Below, piece by piece: positions 17,858 to 26,480 of a stretch of 64,000 nt of DNA. The position numbers were made by a program, and so were the translations under genes. The notes under the pieces are model-generated. The model worked only from the letters and a program-made list of their open reading frames with translations. It did not search any database and was not told the DNA's origin. Source of the DNA: Streptomyces bacillaris (GTDB lineage Bacteria > Actinomycetota > Actinomycetes > Streptomycetales > Streptomycetaceae); NCBI RefSeq assembly GCF_003268675.1, contig NZ_CP029378.1:6510001-6574000 (forward strand), read 5' to 3'. Each line of letters starts with the position of its first letter. Position 1 is the first letter of the stretch.

Positions 17858-17906
17858 GGGCCGAGGCCGTTGTCCGGTGGGGCGGACAGCGGCCTCGGCC
17901 CGTTTT
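17858..17906 (+). terminator. rho-independent terminator after lipase
   Basis: A 19-position stem with one mismatch (17858-17876 with 17883-17901, GGGCCGAGGCCG against CGGCCTCGGCCC) and a 6-base loop is followed by GTTTTC. It lies between the lipase and the convergent LPMO gene. Confidence 0.88.
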
Positions 17907-17955
17907 CTTACGCCTGCCTCACCCCGGAAGCCCGGGGCGGCAGCGTTTCAGCGGG

Positions 17956-19019
17956 TCAGCGCCCGTGACGGCCACCGGAGGCGGTGGCCCGGCGGCGCTG
18001 CGAGGCGAAGAGGACGCCCGCGCCGGCGGCGAGCACGGCGGCCCCGCCCACCGCGAGGTAGGTGCTGCTGCTCGACCCTCCGGTCTCGGCCAGCACGTCG
18101 CCCTGCCCGACGGCGTTGGCCTGCGGCGCATTGCCTTCGGCTTCGGTCTTCTCCCCGGGGGCCGGGGCGGCGACATTGACCTTGGCGCCGGTGTTGGCGT
18201 CGTCGTCGCCGTGCCCGTTGTGCTCGACGGAGGACTTCTCGGCGCCCTTGGCGATGTCGTCCTCGGAAGGCGCGGAGGGAGCGGAGGGTGCGGGCGCAGG
18301 AGCGGGAGCGCCACCGTCGGTCTTGGGCGCCTCACCCGCAGGCTTCTCCTCCGCCGGCGCCTCGCCCCCACCGGCGCTGCCCGACCCACCACCGAAGATC
18401 ACGTCGGAGCAGGCGTAGAAGGCCTCGGGGGAGTCGGAGCGCTGCCACACGGTGTAGATCAGCTGGCGTCCCGCCCGGTCGGGGATGTTCCCCTCGAAGA
18501 CGTACGAACCGTCCACCAGCTTCGGGTCGGTGACCTCGGCGAACGGCTTCGCCTCCAGGTCCGACCAGGCCAGCGGCTTCGTCGGGTCGTACGCCGCCTT
18601 GGTCATGTACAGCTCGAAGGACCCCTTGTGTGGGGCGGTGGCCCGGAACTTGAAGGTGTGGTTGCCCGCCTTCACGGGGGAGGCCGGCCAGTCGGCGCGC
18701 GGCAGGTCGAGCCCGCGGAACTTGTCGTTGGCGGCGCTGCACAGCTTGCCGTCCGGGATCAACTCCTGGTGCTTGCCAGCCGCGTTGGCGATGTTCACCC
18801 CGTTCCAGTCGTACAGCGCCTGCGTACCCCCGCCGCCACCGCCGCCTTGCACGCCGCCGACACCGGGCTCTCCGGCCCCTCCGCGAAGCACGCCGACACC
18901 CGGCTCACCGGGTCCGTCAGCGAACCGTGCGCGAGCGCCGGAGCAGCGGCGAGTCCGGCCAGTGCGAACGGTGCGAAACCGAGGGCAACGATCCCGGCGG
19001 CCTTGCGACGAGCGGTCAT
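17956..19019 (-). pseudogene. cell-wall-anchored AA10 lytic polysaccharide monooxygenase, frameshifted
   Basis: A copper LPMO gene read in two frames. The first frame (from ATG 19019, after GGAGA) gives signal peptide MTARRKAAGI ... APALA, then H31-G-S-L-T-D-P-V-S, where the mature N-terminal His forms the copper brace. It continues to KAAVAAG. The second frame resumes as GTQALYDWNGVNIANA and carries the rest of the AA10 domain (CSAANDKFRGLDLP, SDSPEAFYACSD). The break is at the run of five C at 18827-18831; one more base would restore a 354-residue protein. The C-terminus has a Pro/Ala linker, then LAETG, a hydrophobic helix and a basic tail, a class E sortase signal. It acts on chitin or cellulose outside the cell. 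The shift could be a real mutation or a homopolymer sequencing error. Confidence 0.85.
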
Positions 19020-19390
19020 GGAGGGTTCTCCTTCACAGCGGCACAACAGTGGGTCGCCGGTCCCTGAATCCGTCCCGGCGCTCAGCAAGCTAGCCCCTCG
19101 AAACGCCGAAAACCCCTGCTGGGACGGGGTGGAGGAGATCCTTATGGTCCTTTTAAGGAGGGGCTAAGAGGGCGCTGAGGTGGGAGGGCGCTGTGGGGGA
19201 TCGAAGCCTGCCGGCCTGTGCGGAGACCGCCATGGAACAGTCACTCGATCGGTGGCGGTGACATCATCACGATCGGCCCCGCGTTCCTGCGCGCACCCGG
19301 ACGAGACGCAGGTCGCTGACCTATGAGCGATGGCAGCGCATTCGGAGGATTCGGCAGACATGGTCGCTCCACGCCGGAAGGATGAGGAGC
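19020..19390. other. 371-base divergent intergenic region
   Basis: No gene is supported. It holds the LPMO leader (GGAGA next to 19020) and the promoter of the rightward hypothetical gene. The GC content is lower than its surroundings around 19140-19160 (CCTTATGGTCCTTTTAAGG). Confidence 0.4.
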
Positions 19391-20200
19391 ATGACCGAGC
19401 AGCAGGGTGTGTCTCAGGACCACGAGCCCTTCCGTCCCCGCTTCGCCACTTTCAAGAGCATCCGAGCCGCGCAGCCGGCGTGGGACAGCTACGACTCGAC
19501 CCGCGACGGAATCCGTCCGATGCCGGGCATGTACGCGGTGAGCCGGAGGCCCAACTGGTGGGGCGCAGGTGCTACTCCTGAGGAACTTCACCGGCTGGCG
19601 AAGGACAGCGGCATACCCGTGTCGTGGGTGGCCCCTGCCCACGTGCTGCGACATCTGCTCGATACCGGCGACCATGACGCGCGGCTGGGAGTCCTCGTTG
19701 ATCACCAAGACGAAATCCGGATGCTGTGCAAGGAGACGGCCGAATACTGCGACGACGAGTGGCTCGGAGACGCTCCTGAGATGGCGGCCAAGGTCGTAGC
19801 AGCCTGGGGTGACGGTCATCCGGAGACGGCCGCCTGTATGGCGCTACTGGCGGTCGAGGAACTGGCTCATCAAGTAAGCCGGGTTGACCGAAGCAAGAAG
19901 CACAAGGGGCTCCAGGACATTGCCAAGGCAGTGGTCTCCAACAGCGACTGGTTTCCTCAAGGGCAGACTGTCCTGAGCCCGCTTTTCCCGCTGTACGCAC
20001 AGTATTGGGCGCACAAAGGCCACGAGGTTCCCGAGCAGCTTTCCCGTCATGCCTTGGTGCACAGCATCTCACTCGGACACCTCAGCAAAGGGCACGCAAT
20101 TGTCGCGATCATGCTGATGATTTCGTTGCTGCGGGAACTGCAGGAGCGATGCGACGAGGTCCGGGACGATATGCATGCCAACGATCCCGAAGTGGAGTGA
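19391..20200 (+). CDS. hypothetical protein, helical, no recognised family
   Basis: I do not recognise this 269-residue protein. It is soluble and mostly helical by composition, with Trp/His-rich patches (YAVSRRPNWWGAGATPEELHR, SDWFPQGQTVLSPLFPLYAQYW) and one short hydrophobic stretch near the end (HAIVAIMLMISLLRELQ). Codon third positions are less GC-biased than in neighbouring genes, which hints at later acquisition. The start is uncertain: ATG 19391 has GGAAGG nine bases upstream; ATG 19382 is in frame but directly touches that site. It is a single gene between the LPMO gene and a strong terminator. Confidence 0.7.
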   Translation: MTEQQGVSQDHEPFRPRFATFKSIRAAQPAWDSYDSTRDGIRPMPGMYAVSRRPNWWGAGATPEELHRLAKDSGIPVSWVAPAHVLRHLLDTGDHDARLGVLVDHQDEIRMLCKETAEYCDDEWLGDAPEMAAKVVAAWGDGHPETAACMALLAVEELAHQVSRVDRSKKHKGLQDIAKAVVSNSDWFPQGQTVLSPLFPLYAQYWAHKGHEVPEQLSRHALVHSISLGHLSKGHAIVAIMLMISLLRELQERCDEVRDDMHANDPEVE

Positions 20201-20315
20201 CATGGGCCGCCGAACCAGCCACCTGAACAAGAATGACGGGTGCAGTTCGCCGCGTGGTTGAACGACCGCTCATCCGCTCTCGCGGGAACACTCGGCCCGC
20301 TCAGCTCAGCTACGC

Positions 20316-20348
20316 AAGGGGGCCCCGCCAGTCGGTGGGGCCCCCTTT
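20316..20348. terminator. bidirectional terminator
   Basis: AAGGGGGCCCC (20316-20326) pairs perfectly with GGGGCCCCCTT (20337-20347). The stem ends in TTT and lies between convergent genes. Confidence 0.88.
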
Positions 20349-20383
20349 GCAGGCCCTCCCGCCCCTGCCTCCCGGCCGACGCC

Positions 20384-21070
20384 TCACCCCACCCACCGGT
20401 ACCGCCGCTCCGGCCGCCCCGTCCCCCCGTACCGCAGGGTCACCTCCGCCCGGCCCGTCCCGACGAAGTGCTCCAGGTAGCGGCGGGCGCTGACCCGGGA
20501 CAGGGTGCCTGCCTCGGCGCATTCCGAGGCGGAGAGGCCCTCGGGGTGGGCGCGGAGGGTGCGTTCCACCAGGTCGGCCGTGGGGGCGGCCAGGCCCTTG
20601 GGGAGTTCTCGGGAGCCGGGCGGGCGGGGGCCGAAGATCTGGTCCACGTCCTCCTGGCGGGCCTCGCCCAACTCGTCCAGGCGGGTGCGGAGGGCGGCGA
20701 CATGGCGCAACTGCTCCTGGAGGGCGGCCCGGTTGAACGGCTTGATGAGGTAGTGCAGAGCCCCGGCCCGTAGCGCCGCCCGGATCACTCCGGCGTCCTT
20801 GGCCGCCGTGATGAACAGGGCGTCCGTGCTGGGGCGCGAGGCGTCCCGCTCCTCCGCCGTGCGCAGGGCGCGCAGGACGTCGATCCCGTCCATGTCGGGC
20901 AAGTAGATGTCCAACAGGACCAGATCGGGGCACAGTTGCTCGGCCGCGCGCAGGGCGTCGGCGCCGTTGTGTGCCACCCCGACGACCGTGAAGCCGTCCA
21001 TCGCGGACACATAACGGCTGTGCAGTTTCGCGACCATGAAGTCGTCGTCCACCACCAGCACCGTCGTCAC
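20384..21070 (-). CDS. DcuR/CitB-type response regulator
   Basis: A 228-residue two-component response regulator. The receiver domain has VVDDD at the start, phospho-acceptor Asp54 in LVLLDIYLPDMDG, Thr in LFITAAKD and Lys in YLIKPF. The C-terminal part has a helix-turn-helix (GLSASECAEAGTLSRVSARRYLEHF) typical of regulators that answer citrate, malate or other carboxylates. It is divergent from tctCBA and probably controls it. The usual partner sensor kinase is not adjacent on either side. Confidence 0.92.
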   Translation of the reverse strand: MTTVLVVDDDFMVAKLHSRYVSAMDGFTVVGVAHNGADALRAAEQLCPDLVLLDIYLPDMDGIDVLRALRTAEERDASRPSTDALFITAAKDAGVIRAALRAGALHYLIKPFNRAALQEQLRHVAALRTRLDELGEARQEDVDQIFGPRPPGSRELPKGLAAPTADLVERTLRAHPEGLSASECAEAGTLSRVSARRYLEHFVGTGRAEVTLRYGGTGRPERRYRWVG

Positions 21071-21185
21071 GCCGACACGCTAGGGCGCGACCGCAACGAC
21101 CACAACGTCCGTTGATTCCGGAAGAGAGACATGCCCGTAACGCGGGGGCAACATGTGGGCCACTTCACAGCGAAAGGCGGAACCC

Positions 21186-22169
21186 GTGCGACTGCGCACT
21201 CCCCTCGCCCTGCTCGGAGCCGCCCTGTTGGTGCTCGTCGGGCCGCCCCTGCTCGCCACGGGCGACGGCTCCGACACCGGCACCCAGATCCCCGGGCTCC
21301 GCTTCATGGTCCCCAACACCCCCGGCGGCGGCTACGACATCACCGCCCGCACCATGGCCAGGAACGCCGAGGACGCCGGACTCACCCACAACATCGAGGT
21401 GTTCAACCTGCCGGGAGCCGGCGGTACGGTCGGGCTGGCCCGGCTCGTCGGTGAGCACGGCAACGGCAAGCTCGCCCTCTCCATGGGCCTCGGCGTCGTC
21501 GGCGCCGTCCACACCAACAAGTCCCCGAGCACCCTCGCCGACACCACCCCCATCGCCCGGCTCACCGAGGAGCCGGACATCGTGGTCGTCGGCAAGGACT
21601 CCCCGTACCGCACCATCGGTGACCTCCTCACCGCCTGGAAGAAGAACCCGGCCGCGGTGCCCGTCGGTGGTGGATCCTCGCCCGGCGGGCCCGACCACCT
21701 CGCCCCCATGCTCATGGCGCAGGCCGCCGGGATCGCCCCCAAGGCGGTCAACTACGTCCCCTTCGACGGCGGCGGCGAGCTGCTGGCCTCCGTCCTCGGC
21801 AACAAAGTCGGCTTCGGCGTCTCCGGCCTCGGTGAGTACCGCGACCAGATCGAGGCCGGCGAACTGCGCCTCCTCGCCGTCACCGGCCCCAAGCGGGTGC
21901 CCGGCATGGAGGCGCCCACCCTGCGCGAGGCCGGACTCGACACCGAGTTCACCAACTGGCGCGGCATCGTCGCCCCGCCCGGCCTCTCCGACGCCGAACG
22001 CACCAAGCTCATCGGCCTGATCACCGAGCTGCACGCGTCGAAGGAGTGGAAGGAGTCGCTGGAGAAGAACGGCTGGGACGACGCCTTCCTCGCCGGTGAG
22101 CCCTTCGGGGACTTCCTCGACGAGCAGGACCGGCGCGTCGGCACCGTACTCAAGGAGCTGGGGCTGTGA
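21186..22169 (+). CDS. tctC: tripartite tricarboxylate transporter substrate-binding protein TctC
   Basis: A 327-residue extracytoplasmic receptor. The N-terminal segment VRLRTPLALLGAALLVLVGPPLL is a signal peptide or membrane anchor without a lipobox cysteine. The family hallmark FMVPNTPGGGYDITAR follows. A second conserved patch is VGGGSSPGGPDHLAPMLMAQAAG. It captures carboxylates and passes them to TctAB. The GTG start at 21186 has AAAGG upstream; upstream in-frame residues add nothing conserved. Its stop overlaps the tctB start as GTGA. Confidence 0.93.
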   Translation: MRLRTPLALLGAALLVLVGPPLLATGDGSDTGTQIPGLRFMVPNTPGGGYDITARTMARNAEDAGLTHNIEVFNLPGAGGTVGLARLVGEHGNGKLALSMGLGVVGAVHTNKSPSTLADTTPIARLTEEPDIVVVGKDSPYRTIGDLLTAWKKNPAAVPVGGGSSPGGPDHLAPMLMAQAAGIAPKAVNYVPFDGGGELLASVLGNKVGFGVSGLGEYRDQIEAGELRLLAVTGPKRVPGMEAPTLREAGLDTEFTNWRGIVAPPGLSDAERTKLIGLITELHASKEWKESLEKNGWDDAFLAGEPFGDFLDEQDRRVGTVLKELGL

Positions 22170-22789
22170 CCGCCGAATCCACCGGGCCTGCCGAATCCCA
22201 GGGGCCTGCCGAATCCACCGGGCCCGACGAATCCCAAGGGCCTGCCGGAGCCACAGGTTCCGACAGAGAGCCCGCCCAGGAGCAGAGCACCACCACCCGC
22301 TCCTGGCTGCGCGACCACTCCGAACTCGGCGTCTGCGTCCTCCTCCTCGCCATCGGCACCCTTGTCCTCACCGACGCCCTCACCATGAGCGTCGACATCG
22401 CCCAGCGCGGCCCCATCGGCCCCCGTACCGTCCCCTTCGTCGTCGGCTCCGCGCTGCTCCTCGTCGCCGTCCTCCTCGCCGTCGACGTCCTGCGCGGCGG
22501 ACGCGGCGAGGCCGAGGGCGGGGAGGACGTCGACCTGGACGAGCCCGCCGACTGGCGCACCGTCCTCCTGCTGAGCGGCGTCTTCCTCGCCACCGCCGTT
22601 CTGATCGGCCCCCTCGGCTTCCCCATCGCCGGGGCCCTGCTCTTCTGGGGCTCCGCCTACGCGCTCGGCAGCCGCCACTACGACCGCGATCCGCTCATCG
22701 CCGCCGTGCTCTCCCTCGCCACCTACTTCCTCTTCGACAACCTCCTCGGTGTCCCCCTCCCGGGCGGCCCGCTGATGGGAGTGATCTGA
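22166..22789 (+). CDS. tctB: tripartite tricarboxylate transporter small membrane subunit TctB
   Basis: A 207-residue membrane protein of the TctABC carboxylate transporter. About 45 hydrophilic residues at the N-terminus are followed by four hydrophobic segments (VCVLLLAIGTLVL, TVPFVVGSALLLVAVLLAV, TVLLLSGVFLATAVL with FPIAGALLFW, and LIAAVLSLATYFLF). The cytoplasmic N-tail is encoded by a tandem repeat giving STGPAESQGP units. It starts with GTG overlapping the tctC stop and ends three bases before tctA. Confidence 0.9.
   Translation: MTAESTGPAESQGPAESTGPDESQGPAGATGSDREPAQEQSTTTRSWLRDHSELGVCVLLLAIGTLVLTDALTMSVDIAQRGPIGPRTVPFVVGSALLLVAVLLAVDVLRGGRGEAEGGEDVDLDEPADWRTVLLLSGVFLATAVLIGPLGFPIAGALLFWGSAYALGSRHYDRDPLIAAVLSLATYFLFDNLLGVPLPGGPLMGVI
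22176..22247 (+). repeat. 18-bp in-frame tandem repeat in tctB N-tail
   Basis: Four copies of an 18-base unit beginning GAATCC and ending GGGCCTGCC-like encode E-S-T/Q-G-P-A/D. Being a multiple of three, gain or loss of a unit keeps the reading frame. Confidence 0.8.
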
Positions 22790-22792
22790 CCG

Positions 22793-24325
22793 ATGGACTC
22801 CCTCAACTCCCTCCTCGACGGCTTCGGCACCGCGCTCACCCCGATGAACCTGCTGTGGGCCGCCATCGGCGTCCTGCTCGGCACCGCCATCGGGGTGCTG
22901 CCCGGCATCGGGCCCGCCATGGCCGTGGCGCTGCTGCTCCCGGTGACGTACGGACTCGACCCGACCGGCGCGTTCATCATGTTCGCCGGGATCTACTACG
23001 GGGCGATGTTCGGCGGCTCCACCACCTCGATCCTCCTCAACACCCCCGGCGAGAGCGCCGCCGTCGTCGCCGCGATCGAGGGCAACCCGATGGCGAAGGC
23101 CGGACGCGGCGCCCAGGCGCTGGCCGCCGCGGCCATCGGCCACTTCGCGGGCGGGATGATCGGCACGATCCTGCTGGTCGCCCTCGCCCCGACGGTCGCC
23201 TCCCTCGCCATCGGCATCGGCGCCCCCGACTACTTCGCGATCATGGTGCTGGCCTTCATCGCCGTCACCTCCGTCCTCGGCGCCTCCCGCGTCCGGGGGC
23301 TCGCCTCGCTCCTCATCGGCCTCACCATCGGACTCGTAGGCCTCGACCAGATGACCGGCCAGCAGCGCCTGACCTTCGGCTCCCTCCAACTCGCGGACGG
23401 GGTCGACGTGGTGATCGTCGCGGTCGGCCTCTTCGCCATCGGTGAGGCCCTCTGGGTCGCCGCCCATCTGCGCCGGACCACCGGCGAGCCGATCCCCGTC
23501 GGGCGTCCCTGGCTCGGCCGCAGCGACCTCCGCCGCACCTGGAAGCCCTGGCTCCGCGGTCCGCTCATCGGCTTCCCGTTCGGCGCGATACCGGCGGGCG
23601 GTGCGGAGATTCCTACCTTCCTCAGTTACGTCACGGAGAAGCGGCTCTCCAGGCACCGCGCCCAGTTCGGCAAGGGCGCCATCGAAGGTGTCGCGGGACC
23701 GGAGTCGGCGGCCTCCGCCTCCGCTGCCGGAACGCTCGTCTCGATACTCACTCTCGGTCTGCCCACCACCGCCGTCGCCGCCGTGATGCTCGCCGCCTTC
23801 CAGCAGTACGGGATCCAGCCCGGGCCGCTGCTGTTCGAGCGGGAACCCGAGCTGGTCTGGGGGCTCATCGCCTCGCTCTTCGTCGGCATGGTGCTGCTGC
23901 TCGCCCTCAACCTGCCGCTCGCCCCCGTCTGGGCGAAACTCCTGCGGATCCCGCGCCCCTACCTCTACGCGGGCATCCTCTTCTTCGCCGCCGTCGGCGC
24001 GTACGCGGTCGGCGGGGAGTCCCTGGACCTGGTGATCCTCCTGATCATCGGCCTGATCGGGTTCGGCATGCGGCGGTACGGGCTGCCGGTGCTCCCCGCC
24101 GTCATCGGGGTCATCCTCGGCCCGGCCGCCGAACAGCAACTGCGCCGCGCGCTCCAGATCAGCGACGGCAGCGTCACCGGACTCGTCAACACCCCGTTCT
24201 CCGTCACCGTCTACGCGATCGTGGCGCTGATCCTCGCCTGGCCGCTGGTGTACCGGCTGGTCGTCGTGCGGCGGCGGGGCGACCGGGAGGAGGGCGGGAA
24301 GACCGGCGCTGTCAGTGGTGGCTGA
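22793..24325 (+). CDS. tctA: tripartite tricarboxylate transporter large permease TctA
   Basis: A 510-residue permease with about 11-12 membrane segments. The TctA signature GVLPGIGPAMAVALLLPVTYGLDP is near residue 34, and FGGSTTSILLNTPGESAAV near 76. A second half-repeat holds GFPFGAIPAGGAEIPTFLSY and GVAGPESAASASAAGTLVSILTLGLPTT. Together these give the two inverted substrate-path motifs. It is the last gene of tctCBA and is followed at once by the fusion enzyme gene. Confidence 0.94.
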   Translation: MDSLNSLLDGFGTALTPMNLLWAAIGVLLGTAIGVLPGIGPAMAVALLLPVTYGLDPTGAFIMFAGIYYGAMFGGSTTSILLNTPGESAAVVAAIEGNPMAKAGRGAQALAAAAIGHFAGGMIGTILLVALAPTVASLAIGIGAPDYFAIMVLAFIAVTSVLGASRVRGLASLLIGLTIGLVGLDQMTGQQRLTFGSLQLADGVDVVIVAVGLFAIGEALWVAAHLRRTTGEPIPVGRPWLGRSDLRRTWKPWLRGPLIGFPFGAIPAGGAEIPTFLSYVTEKRLSRHRAQFGKGAIEGVAGPESAASASAAGTLVSILTLGLPTTAVAAVMLAAFQQYGIQPGPLLFEREPELVWGLIASLFVGMVLLLALNLPLAPVWAKLLRIPRPYLYAGILFFAAVGAYAVGGESLDLVILLIIGLIGFGMRRYGLPVLPAVIGVILGPAAEQQLRRALQISDGSVTGLVNTPFSVTVYAIVALILAWPLVYRLVVVRRRGDREEGGKTGAVSGG

Positions 24326-24338
24326 GAGTATCGACGAC

Positions 24339-25838
24339 ATGACGACGATCGACTGGGACGCGGCCGCCGGATCCTTCGACGAGGAGCCCGACCACGGGCT
24401 GCTCGACCCCGTCGTACGCGATGCGTGGGCCGGCCGGCTGGAGAGCTGGCTGCCCGCCACGCGCGGCGATGTGCTGGACCTCGGGTGCGGTACGGGGAGC
24501 CTCTCGCTGCTCGTCGCCGGTCAGGGGCACCGGGTCACCGCCGTGGACCGGTCGCGGAAGATGGCCGAGCTGGCCCGCGCCAAGCTCGCCGGGACCGGGG
24601 CGGAGGTCCTGGTGGGGGACGCGGCCCGGCCGCCGGTGGGGGAGCGGGCGTTCGACGTGATCGTGGCCCGGCACGTCGTCTGGCTGCTGCCCGATCCGGC
24701 GGCGGCCCTGGCCCACTGGTTCGCACTGCTGAAGCCGGGCGGGCGGCTGGTCCTGATCGAAGGGGTGTGGGGCGGTGTCGGGCTCCCGGCGGAGCGGGTC
24801 ACCGCCCTCCTCGCCGCGCACACCGAGCGCGTCCACCACGAGGACCTGGCGGGTGACGCGCGGCTCTGGGGCAAGGAGGTCGACGACGAGCGGTATGCCC
24901 TGGTCGCCCGCGCCGAGCCGCCCCACCGGCACACCGAGGTCGTCGACGTCCACCTGATCCTGCGCAGGGGCCCGGACGTCCTGCTCGCCCGCCGGGCCAA
25001 CACGGGGTACGCGGACGGCCTGCTCCACCTGCCCTCCGGCCACGCGGAGGACGGCGAGGACGTCCGCGAGGCGATGCTCCGGGAGGCCGCCGAGGAGATC
25101 GGCGTCGTCCTGGACCCGGACGAGGTGCGGGTCGCCCTCGTGATGCAGCACCGGGGGCCCGGCGGCGGGGCGCGCATGGGGTGGTTCTTCCTCGCGGAGT
25201 ACGACGACGAGCGCCCGCCGCACAACGCGGAGCCGGAGAAGTGCTCCGAGCTGGACTGGTTCCCGCTGGACGCCCTCCCGGACGACATGGTCGCGTACTG
25301 CCGTGCGGGCCTGGACGGTTACCGGTCGGGCGAGCACTTCCTGATGCACTGGCACGAGGACGGCGACCCGGTCGCCCACCGGCCGGACGGCCCCCGCCGG
25401 GTCGTGGTCCTGCCCTCCGCCACGGAGCGGACCGGGCAGGTGCACCACATCGAGCTGTGGGTGCCAGAGCTGACGGCCGCCGAGCGGAGCTGGGGGTGGC
25501 TGCTGGAGCGGCTCGGCCATCTCCCGTACCAGCGCTGGGCCCACGGCCGCAGTTGGCGGCGCGGGGAGAGTTACGTGGTCGTCGAGCAGTCCCCGGACCT
25601 CTCCGCCGACCACCACGACCGCCGCCGCCCGGGCCTCAACCATCTGGCGTTCCATGTCGCGGACCGGGCCACGCTGGACTCCCTGACGGCCGAGGCACCC
25701 TCGTACGGCTGGCGCCTGCTGTACCCCGACCGCCACCCGCACGCCGGTGGGGAGGGCCACTGCGCCGCCTATCTGGAGGACGCGGCGGGGTACGAGGTCG
25801 AGCTGGTGGTGGAGTCCATGTCGATGCCCAGACCCTGA
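24339..25838 (+). CDS. three-domain fusion: SAM methyltransferase / NUDIX hydrolase / VOC
   Basis: A 499-residue protein joining three enzymes. Residues 1-195 are a class I methyltransferase (motif I VLDLGCGTGSLSLLV). Residues about 200-345 are a NUDIX hydrolase with a full Nudix box starting at GHAEDGE and ending REAAEEIGV. Residues about 365-495 are a VOC/glyoxalase-type domain (QVHHIELWVPELTAAERSWGWLLERLG ... HLAFHVADRATLD ... DAAGYEVELV) with metal-ligand-like His and Glu. All active motifs look intact. The substrate is unknown; a nucleotide-linked or damaged metabolite handled in steps is one guess. ATG 24339 leaves 13 bases after tctA; GTG 24315 would overlap tctA. Confidence 0.9.
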   Translation: MTTIDWDAAAGSFDEEPDHGLLDPVVRDAWAGRLESWLPATRGDVLDLGCGTGSLSLLVAGQGHRVTAVDRSRKMAELARAKLAGTGAEVLVGDAARPPVGERAFDVIVARHVVWLLPDPAAALAHWFALLKPGGRLVLIEGVWGGVGLPAERVTALLAAHTERVHHEDLAGDARLWGKEVDDERYALVARAEPPHRHTEVVDVHLILRRGPDVLLARRANTGYADGLLHLPSGHAEDGEDVREAMLREAAEEIGVVLDPDEVRVALVMQHRGPGGGARMGWFFLAEYDDERPPHNAEPEKCSELDWFPLDALPDDMVAYCRAGLDGYRSGEHFLMHWHEDGDPVAHRPDGPRRVVVLPSATERTGQVHHIELWVPELTAAERSWGWLLERLGHLPYQRWAHGRSWRRGESYVVVEQSPDLSADHHDRRRPGLNHLAFHVADRATLDSLTAEAPSYGWRLLYPDRHPHAGGEGHCAAYLEDAAGYEVELVVESMSMPRP

Positions 25839-25923
25839 GGCCCCGTCGTCCAGCTCCTGAAGCCCCGCCGTCCGGACCTTGAGGCTCCGTCGTCCAGGCT
25901 CCGAGGCCCGTTGTTCAGGCTCT
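25837..25923. repeat. 22-bp tandem repeat at gene end
   Basis: Four units (three of 22 bases, one of 21) of the form GAGGC-CCGTCGTCCAGGCTC start inside the TGAGG of the preceding stop codon. Units begin at 25837, 25859, 25881 and 25903. Confidence 0.8.
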
Positions 25924-25958
25924 GAGGCCGTGTCGGCGGGTCGAGGCGTGCGGTGCGG

Positions 25959-26480
25959 TCAGGTCAGCAGGTCCCTGAGCCCCTTCAGGTCCTCCGTCCG
26001 GGCCAGCCGTTCCAGCTCGTCCAGGGCGGCGGTCGCCGCGTCGGCCGCCCCGGGGTCGCGCCCGGCCAGGCCGCTCGCCGCGAACTCGTCCTCGTCCAGC
26101 CGCAGTACGGAGGAGCCGTCCGCCGACACCCACAGATCCAGGTCCAGATCCTCGACCGTCAGCACCCCGTCCGTCAGGACCGCGGGGCGGGTTATGTCGC
26201 AGTACCAGCCTTTCAACTCGCCGTCCCCGGCGCGCACCTCCTTCACCGCGTACCACCGGTCCCGCCAGTAGTGCTCGGTGAAGACATCGCCCGGTTCGAA
26301 CCGTACGAAGCCGAAGTCCCGGACCTCCGGAGCGGCCCAGGGCGCCCGGACGGTGATCCGGGTGCCGTCGTCGCGTACCGGCTCCGCCGGATACCTGATC
26401 TTGGTGCGGCCCGCCTTGGTCAGGGCGACGGTCACGGGCCGGGAGCGGGGCGTGCCGGGTTCAGCCGAGGGTGCGGGCAT
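25959..26480 (-). CDS. DUF402 (FomD-like) protein
   Basis: A 173-residue protein of the DUF402/FomD barrel family, whose studied members hydrolyse nucleoside di- or triphosphates or nucleotidyl phosphonates. The family signature is complete: R-F-E-P-G-D-V-F-T-E-H-Y-W, then LKGWYCDITRPAV, DLDLDLWVSADG and LRLDEDEF. The acidic residues are the metal ligands in the family. ATG 26480 has GGAGG six bases upstream and overlaps the end of the GNAT gene by 20 bases, so the two form an operon. Confidence 0.88.
   Translation of the reverse strand: MPAPSAEPGTPRSRPVTVALTKAGRTKIRYPAEPVRDDGTRITVRAPWAAPEVRDFGFVRFEPGDVFTEHYWRDRWYAVKEVRAGDGELKGWYCDITRPAVLTDGVLTVEDLDLDLWVSADGSSVLRLDEDEFAASGLAGRDPGAADAATAALDELERLARTEDLKGLRDLLT

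Noticed and set aside
17956..18891. Stand-alone 311-residue gene for the C-terminal LPMO half
   Set aside because: Its first 20 residues are shadow reading of the true N-terminal frame; the two parts form one gene.
21752..24460. 902-codon open frame opposite tctB and tctA
   Set aside because: Acidic low-complexity translation, a typical antisense shadow; tctA on the other strand is unmistakable.
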